Position numbers and translations under genes: made by a program | The notes under the pieces: model-generated | Databases searched by the model: none | Seen by the model: only the letters and a program-made list of their open reading frames with translations | Told to the model about the DNA's origin: nothing | Shown: one piece after another, positions 1-6,040 of the stretch | Layout of the letters: each line of letters opens with the position of its first letter | Numbering within the stretch: position 1 is the first letter of the stretch | DNA from: an uncultured Kineosporia sp. | GTDB lineage: Bacteria > Actinomycetota > Actinomycetes > Actinomycetales > Kineosporiaceae | Assembly: GCA_937859855.1 (NCBI GenBank) | Contig: CALMAR010000492.1 | Location: 1 to 7,914, forward strand | DNA: 7,914 bases | Direction: 5' to 3'

Positions 1-513
1 GTGGTAGTGGCCACCGATCCGCTCAGCGCGGCTGATCTGCTCGGCCTGGCCGGAACCGGCATGCGCCCGCTGACCACCTTCTGGCATGTGGCTGCGGAAC
101 CACCGACCAGATCGTCCGCGCTGCACGTGGACGGTGATCACCGCGGGCCGATCGTGAACAGCGTGGTGATCAGCAACGCGGCCCGCGGGTACAGCCCGGA
201 CAGCCGCGCCCTGATCGCCAGCACGGTGCTGGGCGACCGGCCCGATGCCGAGCAGGCGGTGCGAGACCAGCTCGGCCGGCTGCATCGGGTATCGGTGTCC
301 GGCTGGGAGCTGATCCGCACCGACGCGATCGCGCATGCGCTGACCGTGAGCCTCCCGCCGCTGCAGCCGCGTCAGCCCGTTCAGCTGGCGGACGGCTTGT
401 TCGTGGCCGGAGATCACCGGGACACCTCGTCGATCCAGGGCGCGCTGGTATCGGGACGCCGCACCGCCGACGCGGTGCTGGCCAGCCTGCGGATGGTTCC
501 CAGCCCAGCCTGA
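1..513 (+). CDS. FAD-dependent oxidoreductase (flavin amine oxidase-like), C-terminal part
   Basis: The reading frame is open to the left edge, so this is the last ~170 residues of a longer protein and the GTG at base 1 is probably an internal valine. The recognisable piece is near the end: a DGLFVAGDHRDTSSIQGAL stretch (residues 131-149) followed by SGRRTADAVL. This is the typical C-terminal FAD-contacting segment of the flavin amine oxidase / phytoene desaturase / protoporphyrinogen oxidase superfamily, where the Gly-Asp binds the flavin phosphates and the following helix (GA...SG..AA..VL) caps it. The VVVATDP stretch at the left edge also fits the strand that precedes the substrate domain in this fold. 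The substrate cannot be told from this fragment. The gene ends 42 nt before lipB on the same strand, but lipB appears to have its own promoter, so a shared operon is not required. The family call is fairly secure; the exact enzyme is unknown. Confidence 0.75.
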   Translation: MVVATDPLSAADLLGLAGTGMRPLTTFWHVAAEPPTRSSALHVDGDHRGPIVNSVVISNAARGYSPDSRALIASTVLGDRPDAEQAVRDQLGRLHRVSVSGWELIRTDAIAHALTVSLPPLQPRQPVQLADGLFVAGDHRDTSSIQGALVSGRRTADAVLASLRMVPSPA

Positions 514-543
514 GCCAGCCTCGGGCCGGTCGCGGGCTCGGCG

Positions 544-549
544 TAATCT
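544..549 (+). promoter_or_regulatory. -10 box for lipB, leaderless-type
   Basis: TAATCT matches the actinobacterial TAnnnT -10 motif. Exactly six bases separate it from the GTG start at 556, so a transcript starting at the usual distance would begin on the start codon. No purine-rich Shine-Dalgarno sequence lies in the bases between the box and the GTG. No convincing -35 element is visible. Confidence 0.55.
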
Positions 550-555
550 GGCCGT

Positions 556-1269
556 GTGCCTGCTCTGCGCGTGCTTCACCCTGGCTTCGGTGCTCAGGCG
601 GTGCCCTATCAGCGGGCCTGGGAACTGCAGCGCCAGGTGCATGCCGAAGTGGCCAGCGGAAAGGCTCCGGACACCGTGCTGCTGCTCGAGCACCCACCGG
701 TCTATACCGCGGGCAAGCGGACCGAGCCGCACGAACGCCCGCTGGATGGGACCGAGGTGGTCGACGTCGACCGGGGCGGCAAGATCACCTGGCACGGCCC
801 CGGCCAGCTGGTGGGCTATCCGATCGTCCGGCTGGCCAAGCCGGTCGATGTGGTCGCCTATGTGCGCCGGATCGAGCAGCTCATGATCGACGTATGCGCG
901 GGCTTCGGGCTGGAAGCCGGACGGGTGCCTGGCCGCAGCGGGGTCTGGGTGGCAGCCGGCCCCGACGAGCCGCAGCGCAAGACGGGGGCGATCGGCATCC
1001 GGGTCGCCCAGGGCGTGACCATGCACGGCTTCGCCCTGAACTGCGACCCGGACCTGGCCGCATTCGGTTCGATCGTGCCGTGCGGGATCTCGGACGCCGG
1101 AGTGACCAGCCTGAGCCAGGAGCTGGGACGCCGGATCAGCGTCGAGGACGCCGCCGCCGCGGTGGCGCAGCGCCTGGACCAGCTGGACCTGCCGGGTCAC
1201 ACGCACCTGCGCCGCCGCGCCCGTGCGGAGCTGGGCCGGCCCCCAGGCTCGCAGCTTCAGCCCAGCTGA
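556..1269 (+). CDS. lipB: Octanoyltransferase LipB (lipoate-protein ligase B)
   Basis: LipB is the cytoplasmic enzyme that moves octanoate from octanoyl-ACP to the lysine of apo-lipoyl domains (EC 2.3.1.181), the first step of lipoate assembly. The 237-residue protein carries the family hallmarks in order: [14 protein letters not shown] (42-55), [19 protein letters not shown] (73-91), KTGAIGIRV (142-150), [12 protein letters not shown] (156-167) and [14 protein letters not shown] (173-186). The two catalytic residues are present: Lys142 in KTGAIG and Cys176 in VPCGI. These are the same numbers I recall for the M. tuberculosis enzyme, which forms a thioether adduct at that cysteine. Length is normal. 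I chose GTG at 556 because it gives the conserved MPALRVL-type N-terminus and lies six bases after a -10 box, consistent with leaderless translation. The 3' end overlaps a convergent oxidoreductase gene by 13 nt. Its partner lipA lies about 1.6 kb downstream rather than adjacent. Confidence 0.97.
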   Translation: MPALRVLHPGFGAQAVPYQRAWELQRQVHAEVASGKAPDTVLLLEHPPVYTAGKRTEPHERPLDGTEVVDVDRGGKITWHGPGQLVGYPIVRLAKPVDVVAYVRRIEQLMIDVCAGFGLEAGRVPGRSGVWVAAGPDEPQRKTGAIGIRVAQGVTMHGFALNCDPDLAAFGSIVPCGISDAGVTSLSQELGRRISVEDAAAAVAQRLDQLDLPGHTHLRRRARAELGRPPGSQLQPS

Positions 1270-2180
1270 TCCATCAACTTTGCGGCCAGCTCGATGTGGT
1301 CCAGGTCGTTCAGGTCCAGAAACTGCAGATAGACCCGGGTGGCCCCTAGGTCGGCGTACTGCCCGAGCCGGTCGAGCACCTGCTCGGGGGTCCCGGCCAG
1401 CTGCTGATCGATCAGCTCACCGGCGTCCCAGCCGATCGCGGCCGCCCGGCGGGCCACCTCGGCATCGTCGCGGCCGATCGCTGCCGTCAGCGCCACCGAA
1501 TAGATCATGCTGCCGGGCTCGCGGTCGATCGCCTCACACGCATTCGCGACGTCCCCGAACGCTTGCCTGATCACGTCCGCCGACTTGAACGCCACGTTGA
1601 ACTCGGCCGCGTACTGAGCGGCCAGGGCGGGGGTGCGCTTGCGCCCGATCCCGCCGATGATCACCGGAACCGCCGGCTGCACCGGCTTCGGCAGAGCCGG
1701 GGAATCGGTGAGCTGATAGTGCTGACCCTGGAACGAATATCGCTGGCCGGCCGGAGTGGACCACAGGCCGGTGATCAGCTCGAGCTGTTCGGTCAGCCGG
1801 TCGAAACGCTCGGCGGTGCCCGGGAACGGCACGCCGTAGGAGCGGTGCTCGGCCTCGAACCAGCCCGCTCCCAGGCCCAGCTCCACTCGGCCGCCGGACA
1901 TGTCGTCGGCCTGAGCGACCTGGATGGCCAGCAGGCCCGGGTGCCGGAATGTGGCCGAGGTGACCATCGAGCCGAGCCGGATGGTGCTGGTCTCACGGCC
2001 GATCGCGGCCAGGGTGGTCCAGGTCTCGGTCGGCCCCGGCAGCCCGTCGCCGTCCATGTGCTGCAGATGATCCGACCGGAAGAAGGCACCGAACCCCGCT
2101 GCCTCGGCCGCCTGCGCGACCGCGAGCTGCTGTCCGTAGCTGGCGCCCTGCTGGGGTTCGATCATGATCCTGAGGTCCAT
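1257..2180 (-). CDS. LLM-class F420-dependent oxidoreductase, Rv1855c-like family
   Basis: This 307-residue protein belongs to the bacterial luciferase-like monooxygenase superfamily, TIM-barrel enzymes that use FMNH2 or, in actinobacteria, reduced coenzyme F420. It starts [15 protein letters not shown] and has [16 protein letters not shown] (25-39), the [13 protein letters not shown] strand-helix (73-85), the [18 protein letters not shown] segment (95-112) typical of the cofactor pocket, and [21 protein letters not shown] (171-191), where the phosphate of the cofactor usually binds. The N-terminus and the [24 protein letters not shown] stretch resemble the group annotated as Rv1855c-family F420-dependent oxidoreductases (TIGR03560, from memory). 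The substrate is unknown, and F420 versus FMN is inferred from the family. The ATG at 2180 is preceded by GGTGAGG only two bases upstream, which is closer than ideal. A membrane/coiled-coil gene ends 40 nt upstream and is probably co-transcribed. The 3' end runs 13 nt into lipB from the opposite strand. Confidence 0.88.
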   Translation of the reverse strand: MDLRIMIEPQQGASYGQQLAVAQAAEAAGFGAFFRSDHLQHMDGDGLPGPTETWTTLAAIGRETSTIRLGSMVTSATFRHPGLLAIQVAQADDMSGGRVELGLGAGWFEAEHRSYGVPFPGTAERFDRLTEQLELITGLWSTPAGQRYSFQGQHYQLTDSPALPKPVQPAVPVIIGGIGRKRTPALAAQYAAEFNVAFKSADVIRQAFGDVANACEAIDREPGSMIYSVALTAAIGRDDAEVARRAAAIGWDAGELIDQQLAGTPEQVLDRLGQYADLGATRVYLQFLDLNDLDHIELAAKLMDQLG

Positions 2181-2220
2181 GACCTCACCGTACGGGGTCA
2201 GCCGGCCGGCCGCCGGTTCC

Positions 2221-2691
2221 TCACCAGCTCCAGCCGCGGGAGGTCAGTTCGATCTCGTCCCGGAACCGCTCCTCATCACTGCGCCGGCCCATCGGGGCCG
2301 GGATGGTGCCGGGAGCCGTCTGCACGCCCGGCACCCCTGCCAGCTTGCAGGCCTCGACCAGCAGCTGGTCGTAGGCGGCCTTGCGAGTGTGGATCCGGTG
2401 CGCCCGAGCCCAGTACTTGCGGTCGGCGTCTTCCGATTCCAGCCGCTGCAGTTCCTGGGCCAGGGCACCGAGCCGATGCTGCATCTGCAGTATTTCGAAC
2501 GGATCGGGCGCCGACCGGCCCCGCTTGCGATCCCAACGGGTACTGATCCGGCTGACCTTGGCGCGGCCACCTCGCCGGAGGGCACGACAGATGAGCAACG
2601 GCCACCGCCACGGCGGCCCGGCTCCGGCCCAGAGTTGCTGGAGCAGCGTCGCAACCACCGCGGCCACGGCGATCCACACAAGCCACGCCAT
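2221..2691 (-). CDS. Small membrane-anchored coiled-coil protein of unknown function
   Basis: I cannot assign a function. With the start at ATG 2691 the product is 156 residues. Residues 2-24 ([20 protein letters not shown]...) form one hydrophobic N-terminal segment, probably a membrane anchor or uncleaved signal. A basic stretch follows ([10 protein letters not shown]...RWDRKRGR, 36-59), which suggests a cytoplasmic C-terminal part by the positive-inside rule. Residues 64-118 are a long charged helix with heptad-like leucines ([18 protein letters not shown], then [18 protein letters not shown], ending [14 protein letters not shown]). This layout resembles small hypothetical proteins I have seen in many actinobacteria. 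The start was moved from an upstream TTG (2715) to ATG 2691 because GAAGG at 2699-2703 sits seven bases before the ATG. Stop to the next gene's start is 40 nt, which suggests a two-gene operon with the F420-type oxidoreductase. Coding character and a good ribosome site make it likely real. Confidence 0.7.
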   Translation of the reverse strand: MAWLVWIAVAAVVATLLQQLWAGAGPPWRWPLLICRALRRGGRAKVSRISTRWDRKRGRSAPDPFEILQMQHRLGALAQELQRLESEDADRKYWARAHRIHTRKAAYDQLLVEACKLAGVPGVQTAPGTIPAPMGRRSDEERFRDEIELTSRGWSW

Positions 2692-2718
2692 GCCACAACC
2701 TTCGACGAACGACAATTC

Positions 2719-2724
2719 AGGATA
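2719..2724 (-). promoter_or_regulatory. -10 box for the minus-strand membrane-protein/oxidoreductase unit
   Basis: Read on the minus strand this is TATCCT, a TAnnnT box. Initiation about seven bases downstream would give a 5' leader of about 20 nt that contains the GAAGG ribosome site. No clear -35 element is seen. Confidence 0.4.
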
Positions 2725-2755
2725 CGTCGGCCGGGCGAATACGCAGCCTGATTGA

Positions 2756-2783
2756 GATTCCGGTTCGATTACCGGCCGGAATC
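2756..2783. promoter_or_regulatory. Perfect inverted repeat in the divergent promoter region (candidate operator)
   Basis: The arms GATTCCGG (2756-2763) and CCGGAATC (2776-2783) are perfect reverse complements separated by 12 bases. The right arm ends 20 bases before the lipA -10 box, at the place expected for the -35 contact, and the left arm lies upstream of the divergent minus-strand promoter. A dimeric repressor bound here could control lipA, the minus-strand unit, or both. The regulator is not identifiable from the window. Confidence 0.45.
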
Positions 2784-2803
2784 ACTTCGCCCGGGCCGGC
2801 GCT

Positions 2804-2809
2804 TAGGCT
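2804..2809 (+). promoter_or_regulatory. -10 box for lipA
   Basis: TAGGCT fits the TAnnnT consensus. Initiation near 2816 would give a leader of about 30 nt carrying the AGGGAG ribosome site at 2836-2841. This supports starting lipA at 2847 rather than at the in-frame TTG 2811, which would lie upstream of the predicted transcript start. Confidence 0.5.
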
Positions 2810-2846
2810 ATTGGCTGGAACACGGAACTGTTCGAAGGGAGCCCTG

Positions 2847-3857
2847 GTGACGATCGCCCCGGAAGGCCGGAGAATGCTCCGGGTCGAGGCCCGCAACGCG
2901 GAGACCCCGATCGAGCGCAAACCGTCCTGGATCCGGACGACCGCCCGGATGGGCCCTGAATTCACTGATCTGAGCGGGCTGGTCAAGCGTGAGGGTCTGC
3001 ACACGGTCTGCCAGGAAGCGGCTTGTCCCAACATTTTCGAGTGCTGGGAGGACCGCGAGGCCACTTTTCTGATCGGCGGCGACCAGTGCAGCCGCCGGTG
3101 CGACTTCTGTCAGATCCATTCCGGCCGCCCGAGCCCGCTGGACGTCGACGAACCGCGCCGGGTGGCGATGAGCGTCGCCTCGATGGGCCTGCGCTACGCC
3201 ACCGTCACCGGCGTGGCGCGCGATGACCTGGACGACGAAGGCGCCTGGCTCTACGCCGAGACGGTCCGGGCCATCCATGCCGCCGCACCGCAGACCGGTG
3301 TCGAGATCCTCACCCCTGACTTCTCCGGCCGGCCCGAACTGCTGCAGCAGGTCTTCGACGCCTCGCCGCAGGTGTTCGCGCACAACCTGGAAACGGTGCC
3401 CCGGATCTTCCGCCGGATCAGGCCGGCCTTCTCCTACCAGCGTTCGCTGGACGTGCTCAGCCTGGCTCGCTCACAGGGTCAGGTGACCAAATCGAACCTG
3501 ATCCTGGGCATGGGCGAGACCCGGGCCGAGGTGTCGGAGGCGCTGGTGGACCTGCACCAGGCTGGCTGCGATCTGCTCACCATCACCCAGTACCTGCGGC
3601 CCTCGCCGTTGCACCATCCGGTGGATCGCTGGGTGAAGCCTGAGGAGTTCGTCGAACTGCGGGACGAGGCCGGGCAACTCGGATTCGCTGGGGTGATGGC
3701 CGGGCCCCTGGTGCGATCGTCCTATCGCGCTGGCCGGCTGTGGGCCCAGGCCATGATGCGGCGCGGGCAGCCGATCCCAGCCGAGCTGGCTCATCTGGCC
3801 CAGGCGTCCACCGCGCGCCAGGAGGCCTCGGCCGTGGTGGCAGCTCAGATTCGATAG
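2847..3857 (+). CDS. lipA: Lipoyl synthase LipA
   Basis: LipA is the radical SAM enzyme that inserts two sulfur atoms into protein-bound octanoyl groups (EC 2.8.1.8), following LipB. Both iron-sulfur clusters are encoded: the auxiliary, sacrificial cluster at Cys55, Cys60 and Cys66 (in [15 protein letters not shown]), and the radical SAM CxxxCxxC at Cys81, Cys85 and Cys88 (CSRRCDFC). The conserved RSSYR motif, whose serine ligates the auxiliary cluster, is at 290-294. Other family stretches are [38 protein letters not shown] and [15 protein letters not shown] at 2847 is chosen as start because AGGGAG lies five bases upstream and the protein then begins (M)[13 protein letters not shown] like its actinobacterial relatives. 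At 336 residues it is somewhat longer than the ~311 I recall for M. tuberculosis, because of an alanine-rich C-terminal tail. The next gene starts 15 nt downstream on the same strand. Confidence 0.97.
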   Translation: MTIAPEGRRMLRVEARNAETPIERKPSWIRTTARMGPEFTDLSGLVKREGLHTVCQEAACPNIFECWEDREATFLIGGDQCSRRCDFCQIHSGRPSPLDVDEPRRVAMSVASMGLRYATVTGVARDDLDDEGAWLYAETVRAIHAAAPQTGVEILTPDFSGRPELLQQVFDASPQVFAHNLETVPRIFRRIRPAFSYQRSLDVLSLARSQGQVTKSNLILGMGETRAEVSEALVDLHQAGCDLLTITQYLRPSPLHHPVDRWVKPEEFVELRDEAGQLGFAGVMAGPLVRSSYRAGRLWAQAMMRRGQPIPAELAHLAQASTARQEASAVVAAQIR

Positions 3858-3872
3858 AGCTGGCCGCCTCCA

Positions 3873-4730
3873 GTGCAGGATTCCTGGTTGCCTGCCCTGG
3901 CCGACGCCCACGTCCACCTCGGGCTGATCGACCCGGCCGCGCTGCTGGCCGGAGGTATTTCCGCCGTCGACGATCTCGGCGGCGTCCCGTCGCAGCTGGC
4001 TGCGCTCCGGACCAAGCCGGGCCTGCCCCGGATCGCCTTCGCCGGGGCGTTCCTGCCGGTCCCTGGCGGCTACCCCCGCGAGCGCCGCGGGGCGCCGCGG
4101 GGTTCCTGGCGCGAGACCCGGGCGGCCGGGGACGCCGCCGACGCCGCTGGCGAGCAGGTGCAGGCCGGTGCCAGCCTGCTCAAGGTGGCCCTGAACCCGC
4201 TGGCGGGGCCGATCCCGAGCCGCCCGCAGCTGACGGCCATCGTCGCCATCGGCCTTCCGGTGGTGGCCCATGCCGAGGGCCCGGGCATGACCGAACTTGC
4301 GCTCGACGCCGGCGTGGCCCGGCTGGCGCACACCCCGTGGACGCACCCGCTTGATCCGGGCGTGATACGCGCTGCTGCGAGCCGGATGGTGTGGATCAGC
4401 ACGCTGGCCATCCACTCCGGCCGGGCCAGGGTCACCGCGCTGAGCAATCTGCGCCGGTTCCTGGACGCCGGCGGGCGGGTGCGTTATGGCACGGACATGG
4501 GCAACAACAGCCGGGGGCCACAGCCGGTGGGCGTCAATCCAGCGGAGATCCGAGCCCTGCAGGAGGCTGGGATGAGTGTGGATGATGTCCTGGGCGCGAT
4601 GACGCAGCCGCCGCACCAGCCGGACGGTCAGCCGGATCTGGTCCCATGCCTGGTGCCGGGAGGGCTGGACCGTGATCCCAGGCGGTTCGCTGGCTCGCTG
4701 GCCACAGCTGCGGCGGGGAAGCGGGCATGA
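3873..4730 (+). CDS. Compact metal-dependent amidohydrolase
   Basis: The 285-residue product has the metal-site pattern of the amidohydrolase superfamily TIM barrel. In order: HxH in DAHVHLG (His13, His15), a candidate carboxylated or bridging lysine in SLLKVAL (Lys104), His133 in VVAHAEG, His153 in LAHTPW, and Asp208 in YGTDMGN. It resembles imidazolonepropionase-like members but starts immediately at the HxH strand. It therefore lacks the N-terminal beta-sandwich half that larger relatives (about 400 residues) have, and only a vestige of the closing segment (PDLVPCLVPGG) remains at the C-terminus. The only usable in-frame start after the lipA stop is GTG 3873 (the next is TTG 3888), with no good ribosome site, so initiation may depend on ribosomes finishing lipA. 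Its stop overlaps the kynU start (ATGA, 4727-4730), which ties it functionally to kynureninase. The substrate is unknown; hydrolysis of an N-formyl or cyclic amide near kynurenine metabolism is my inference. Confidence 0.8.
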   Translation: MQDSWLPALADAHVHLGLIDPAALLAGGISAVDDLGGVPSQLAALRTKPGLPRIAFAGAFLPVPGGYPRERRGAPRGSWRETRAAGDAADAAGEQVQAGASLLKVALNPLAGPIPSRPQLTAIVAIGLPVVAHAEGPGMTELALDAGVARLAHTPWTHPLDPGVIRAAASRMVWISTLAIHSGRARVTALSNLRRFLDAGGRVRYGTDMGNNSRGPQPVGVNPAEIRALQEAGMSVDDVLGAMTQPPHQPDGQPDLVPCLVPGGLDRDPRRFAGSLATAAAGKRA

Positions 4731-5971
4731 CCGATCCGTTCGCTGATCAGGCCGCCGCCCTTGACCAGGCCGACCCGCTGGCCCGGTGGCGGCAGGAGTT
4801 TCTGATCCCGGCCGGCAGTGACGTGCTGGCCTACTTCGACGGCAACTCGCTTGGCCGTCCCCTGAAGCGCACCGCCGCCCAGCTCGACGAGTTCGTCCAG
4901 CAGGGCTGGGCCGGGCGGCTGATCCGGGGATGGACCGACGGCTGGCTGGAGTGGCCCGAGCAGATCGGCGATCGGCTGGGAGGGGCCGCCCTCGGCGCTG
5001 CGCCCGGTCAGGTGCTGATCGGGGATTCCACCACCGTGCTGCTCTACAAGCTGGCTCGCGCCGCCGTGGACGCTGCGGCCGCCGCCGATCCGCGGCGCCG
5101 CGAAGTGGTGGTCAGTCGCGACGACTTTCCGACCGACCGCTACGTGCTGGAGGGGATCGCCGCCGAGCGCGACCTCACCCTGCGCTGGATCGAACCCGCC
5201 CCCGGCGGCGGAATCACGCCGGAGCAGGTCGCGGACGCGGTGTCGCCGAGGACGGCGCTGCTGGTGCTCAGCCACGTCGCGTACTGGTCGGGCTGGCTGG
5301 CCGACGCCGTCCCGATCACCAACGCTGCCCACGCCGCTGGCGCCCTGGTGCTCTGGGATCTGAGCCACTCGGCCGGTTCAGCCGAGGTGCAGCTGGACGA
5401 GTGGCAGGCGGACCTGGCCGTGGGCTGCGGCTACAAGTACCTGAACGGCGGACCCGGTGCGCCGGCCTTCGGCTACCTGAACCGCTCTCACCAGGATCGC
5501 CTGCAGCAGCCCATCCACGGCTGGCTGGGCCGGGCCGACGCGTTCGAGATGGCCCAGGGCTATCAGCCGGCTCGTGGCCTGCGCAGCCTGCTCAGTGGCA
5601 CACCTCCGATCCTGGCGATGGTGCCACTGCTGGCCGGGATCGAGCTGATCGAAGAGGCGGGCATCGGCGCGATCCGGGCGAAGTCGGTCCAGCTGACCGC
5701 CTTCGCGGCGCAACTGGCCCAGGCCTGGCTGGAGCCGTTGGGTACCCGGATGGTTTCCACCACCGACCCGGAACGGCGCGGCGGCCACATCACATTGCAG
5801 CGCACTGGTTTTCGCGAATTACTGGGCGAGCTGTGGCGCCGTGGCGTGCTCCCGGATCATCGCAACCCGGATGCGCTGCGGATCGGCTTGGCTCCGCTCA
5901 GCACCAGCTTCGATGAGGTGTACACCGGAATGGCCCTGATCCGTGACGCCATCCGGCGGGCCGGCTCCTGA
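4727..5971 (+). CDS. kynU: Kynureninase
   Basis: This PLP enzyme of the class V aminotransferase fold splits L-kynurenine into anthranilate and L-alanine (EC 3.7.1.3) in the cytoplasm. The 414-residue length is normal. Family motifs in order: YFDGNSLGRP (36-45), SRDDFPTDRYVLEG (130-143), SHVAYWSGW (182-190), LWDLSHSAG (209-217), GCGYKYLNGGPGAPAF (233-248) with the PLP lysine at 237 preceded by Tyr236, HGWLGRADAF (264-273), SGTPPIL (290-296) and RRGGHITL (350-357). Asp211 and His214 are at the cofactor-binding positions. Thr292 and Trp73 occupy the positions that, from memory, favour kynurenine over 3-hydroxykynurenine in bacterial enzymes. The ATG overlaps the amidohydrolase stop (ATGA), with GGGGAAG five bases upstream, so the pair is translationally coupled. 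No tryptophan dioxygenase or classical KynB is in the window, so the source of kynurenine must be encoded elsewhere or be external. Confidence 0.93.
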   Translation: MTDPFADQAAALDQADPLARWRQEFLIPAGSDVLAYFDGNSLGRPLKRTAAQLDEFVQQGWAGRLIRGWTDGWLEWPEQIGDRLGGAALGAAPGQVLIGDSTTVLLYKLARAAVDAAAAADPRRREVVVSRDDFPTDRYVLEGIAAERDLTLRWIEPAPGGGITPEQVADAVSPRTALLVLSHVAYWSGWLADAVPITNAAHAAGALVLWDLSHSAGSAEVQLDEWQADLAVGCGYKYLNGGPGAPAFGYLNRSHQDRLQQPIHGWLGRADAFEMAQGYQPARGLRSLLSGTPPILAMVPLLAGIELIEEAGIGAIRAKSVQLTAFAAQLAQAWLEPLGTRMVSTTDPERRGGHITLQRTGFRELLGELWRRGVLPDHRNPDALRIGLAPLSTSFDEVYTGMALIRDAIRRAGS

Positions 5972-6001
5972 GAACGCCCAGCCACGGGCAGCGACTCGCC
6001 C

Positions 6002-6022
6002 CTTCCCGCGACGGCGGGGAAG
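6002..6022 (+). terminator. Weak hairpin between kynU and the DUF4191 gene
   Basis: CTTCCCGC (6002-6009) pairs with GCGGGGAAG (6014-6022) around a GACG loop, with one bulged G. There is no T-tract after it, so termination of the lipA-kynU transcript is only possible, not shown. It also occupies the -35 position of the next promoter, so it could be a regulatory site instead. Confidence 0.3.
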
Positions 6023-6027
6023 CGAAG

Positions 6028-6033
6028 TATCCT
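6028..6033 (+). promoter_or_regulatory. -10 box for the DUF4191 gene, leaderless-type
   Basis: TATCCT is a TAnnnT box seven bases before the ATG at 6041. No Shine-Dalgarno sequence is present in the bases between, so transcription probably begins at or next to the start codon. Confidence 0.5.
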
Positions 6034-6040
6034 GCGCGCT

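Noticed and set aside
512..538. GAGCC ... GGCTC inverted repeat after the first oxidoreductase gene as a terminator
   Set aside because: Only a 5-bp stem with a large loop and no T-tract; expected by chance in such GC-rich sequence.
2199..2212. GCCGGCCGGC-type palindrome in the 40-nt gap between the minus-strand genes
   Set aside because: Short GC-only palindromes are common in this genome context, and nothing else supports a site here.
1563..2546. Long plus-strand open frame (327 codons) opposite the oxidoreductase and membrane-protein genes
   Set aside because: Arg/Pro/Gly-rich translation with no recognisable domain, fully antisense to better genes, and no ribosome site.
2811..2846. In-frame 12-codon N-terminal extension of lipA from TTG 2811
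   Set aside because: It would start just after the predicted -10 box, has no ribosome site, and adds residues not expected in LipA. GTG 2847 has AGGGAG five bases upstream.
3855..3875. Stop-codon readthrough giving a LipA-amidohydrolase fusion
   Set aside because: The frames match across the TAG, but there is no recoding signal and an ordinary GTG start follows. Coupled re-initiation is simpler.
3471..4616. Long minus-strand open frame (381 codons) opposite lipA and the amidohydrolase
   Set aside because: It is the high-GC antisense shadow of two well-supported genes. Its product is rich in Arg, Pro, His and Gly with no family motif.
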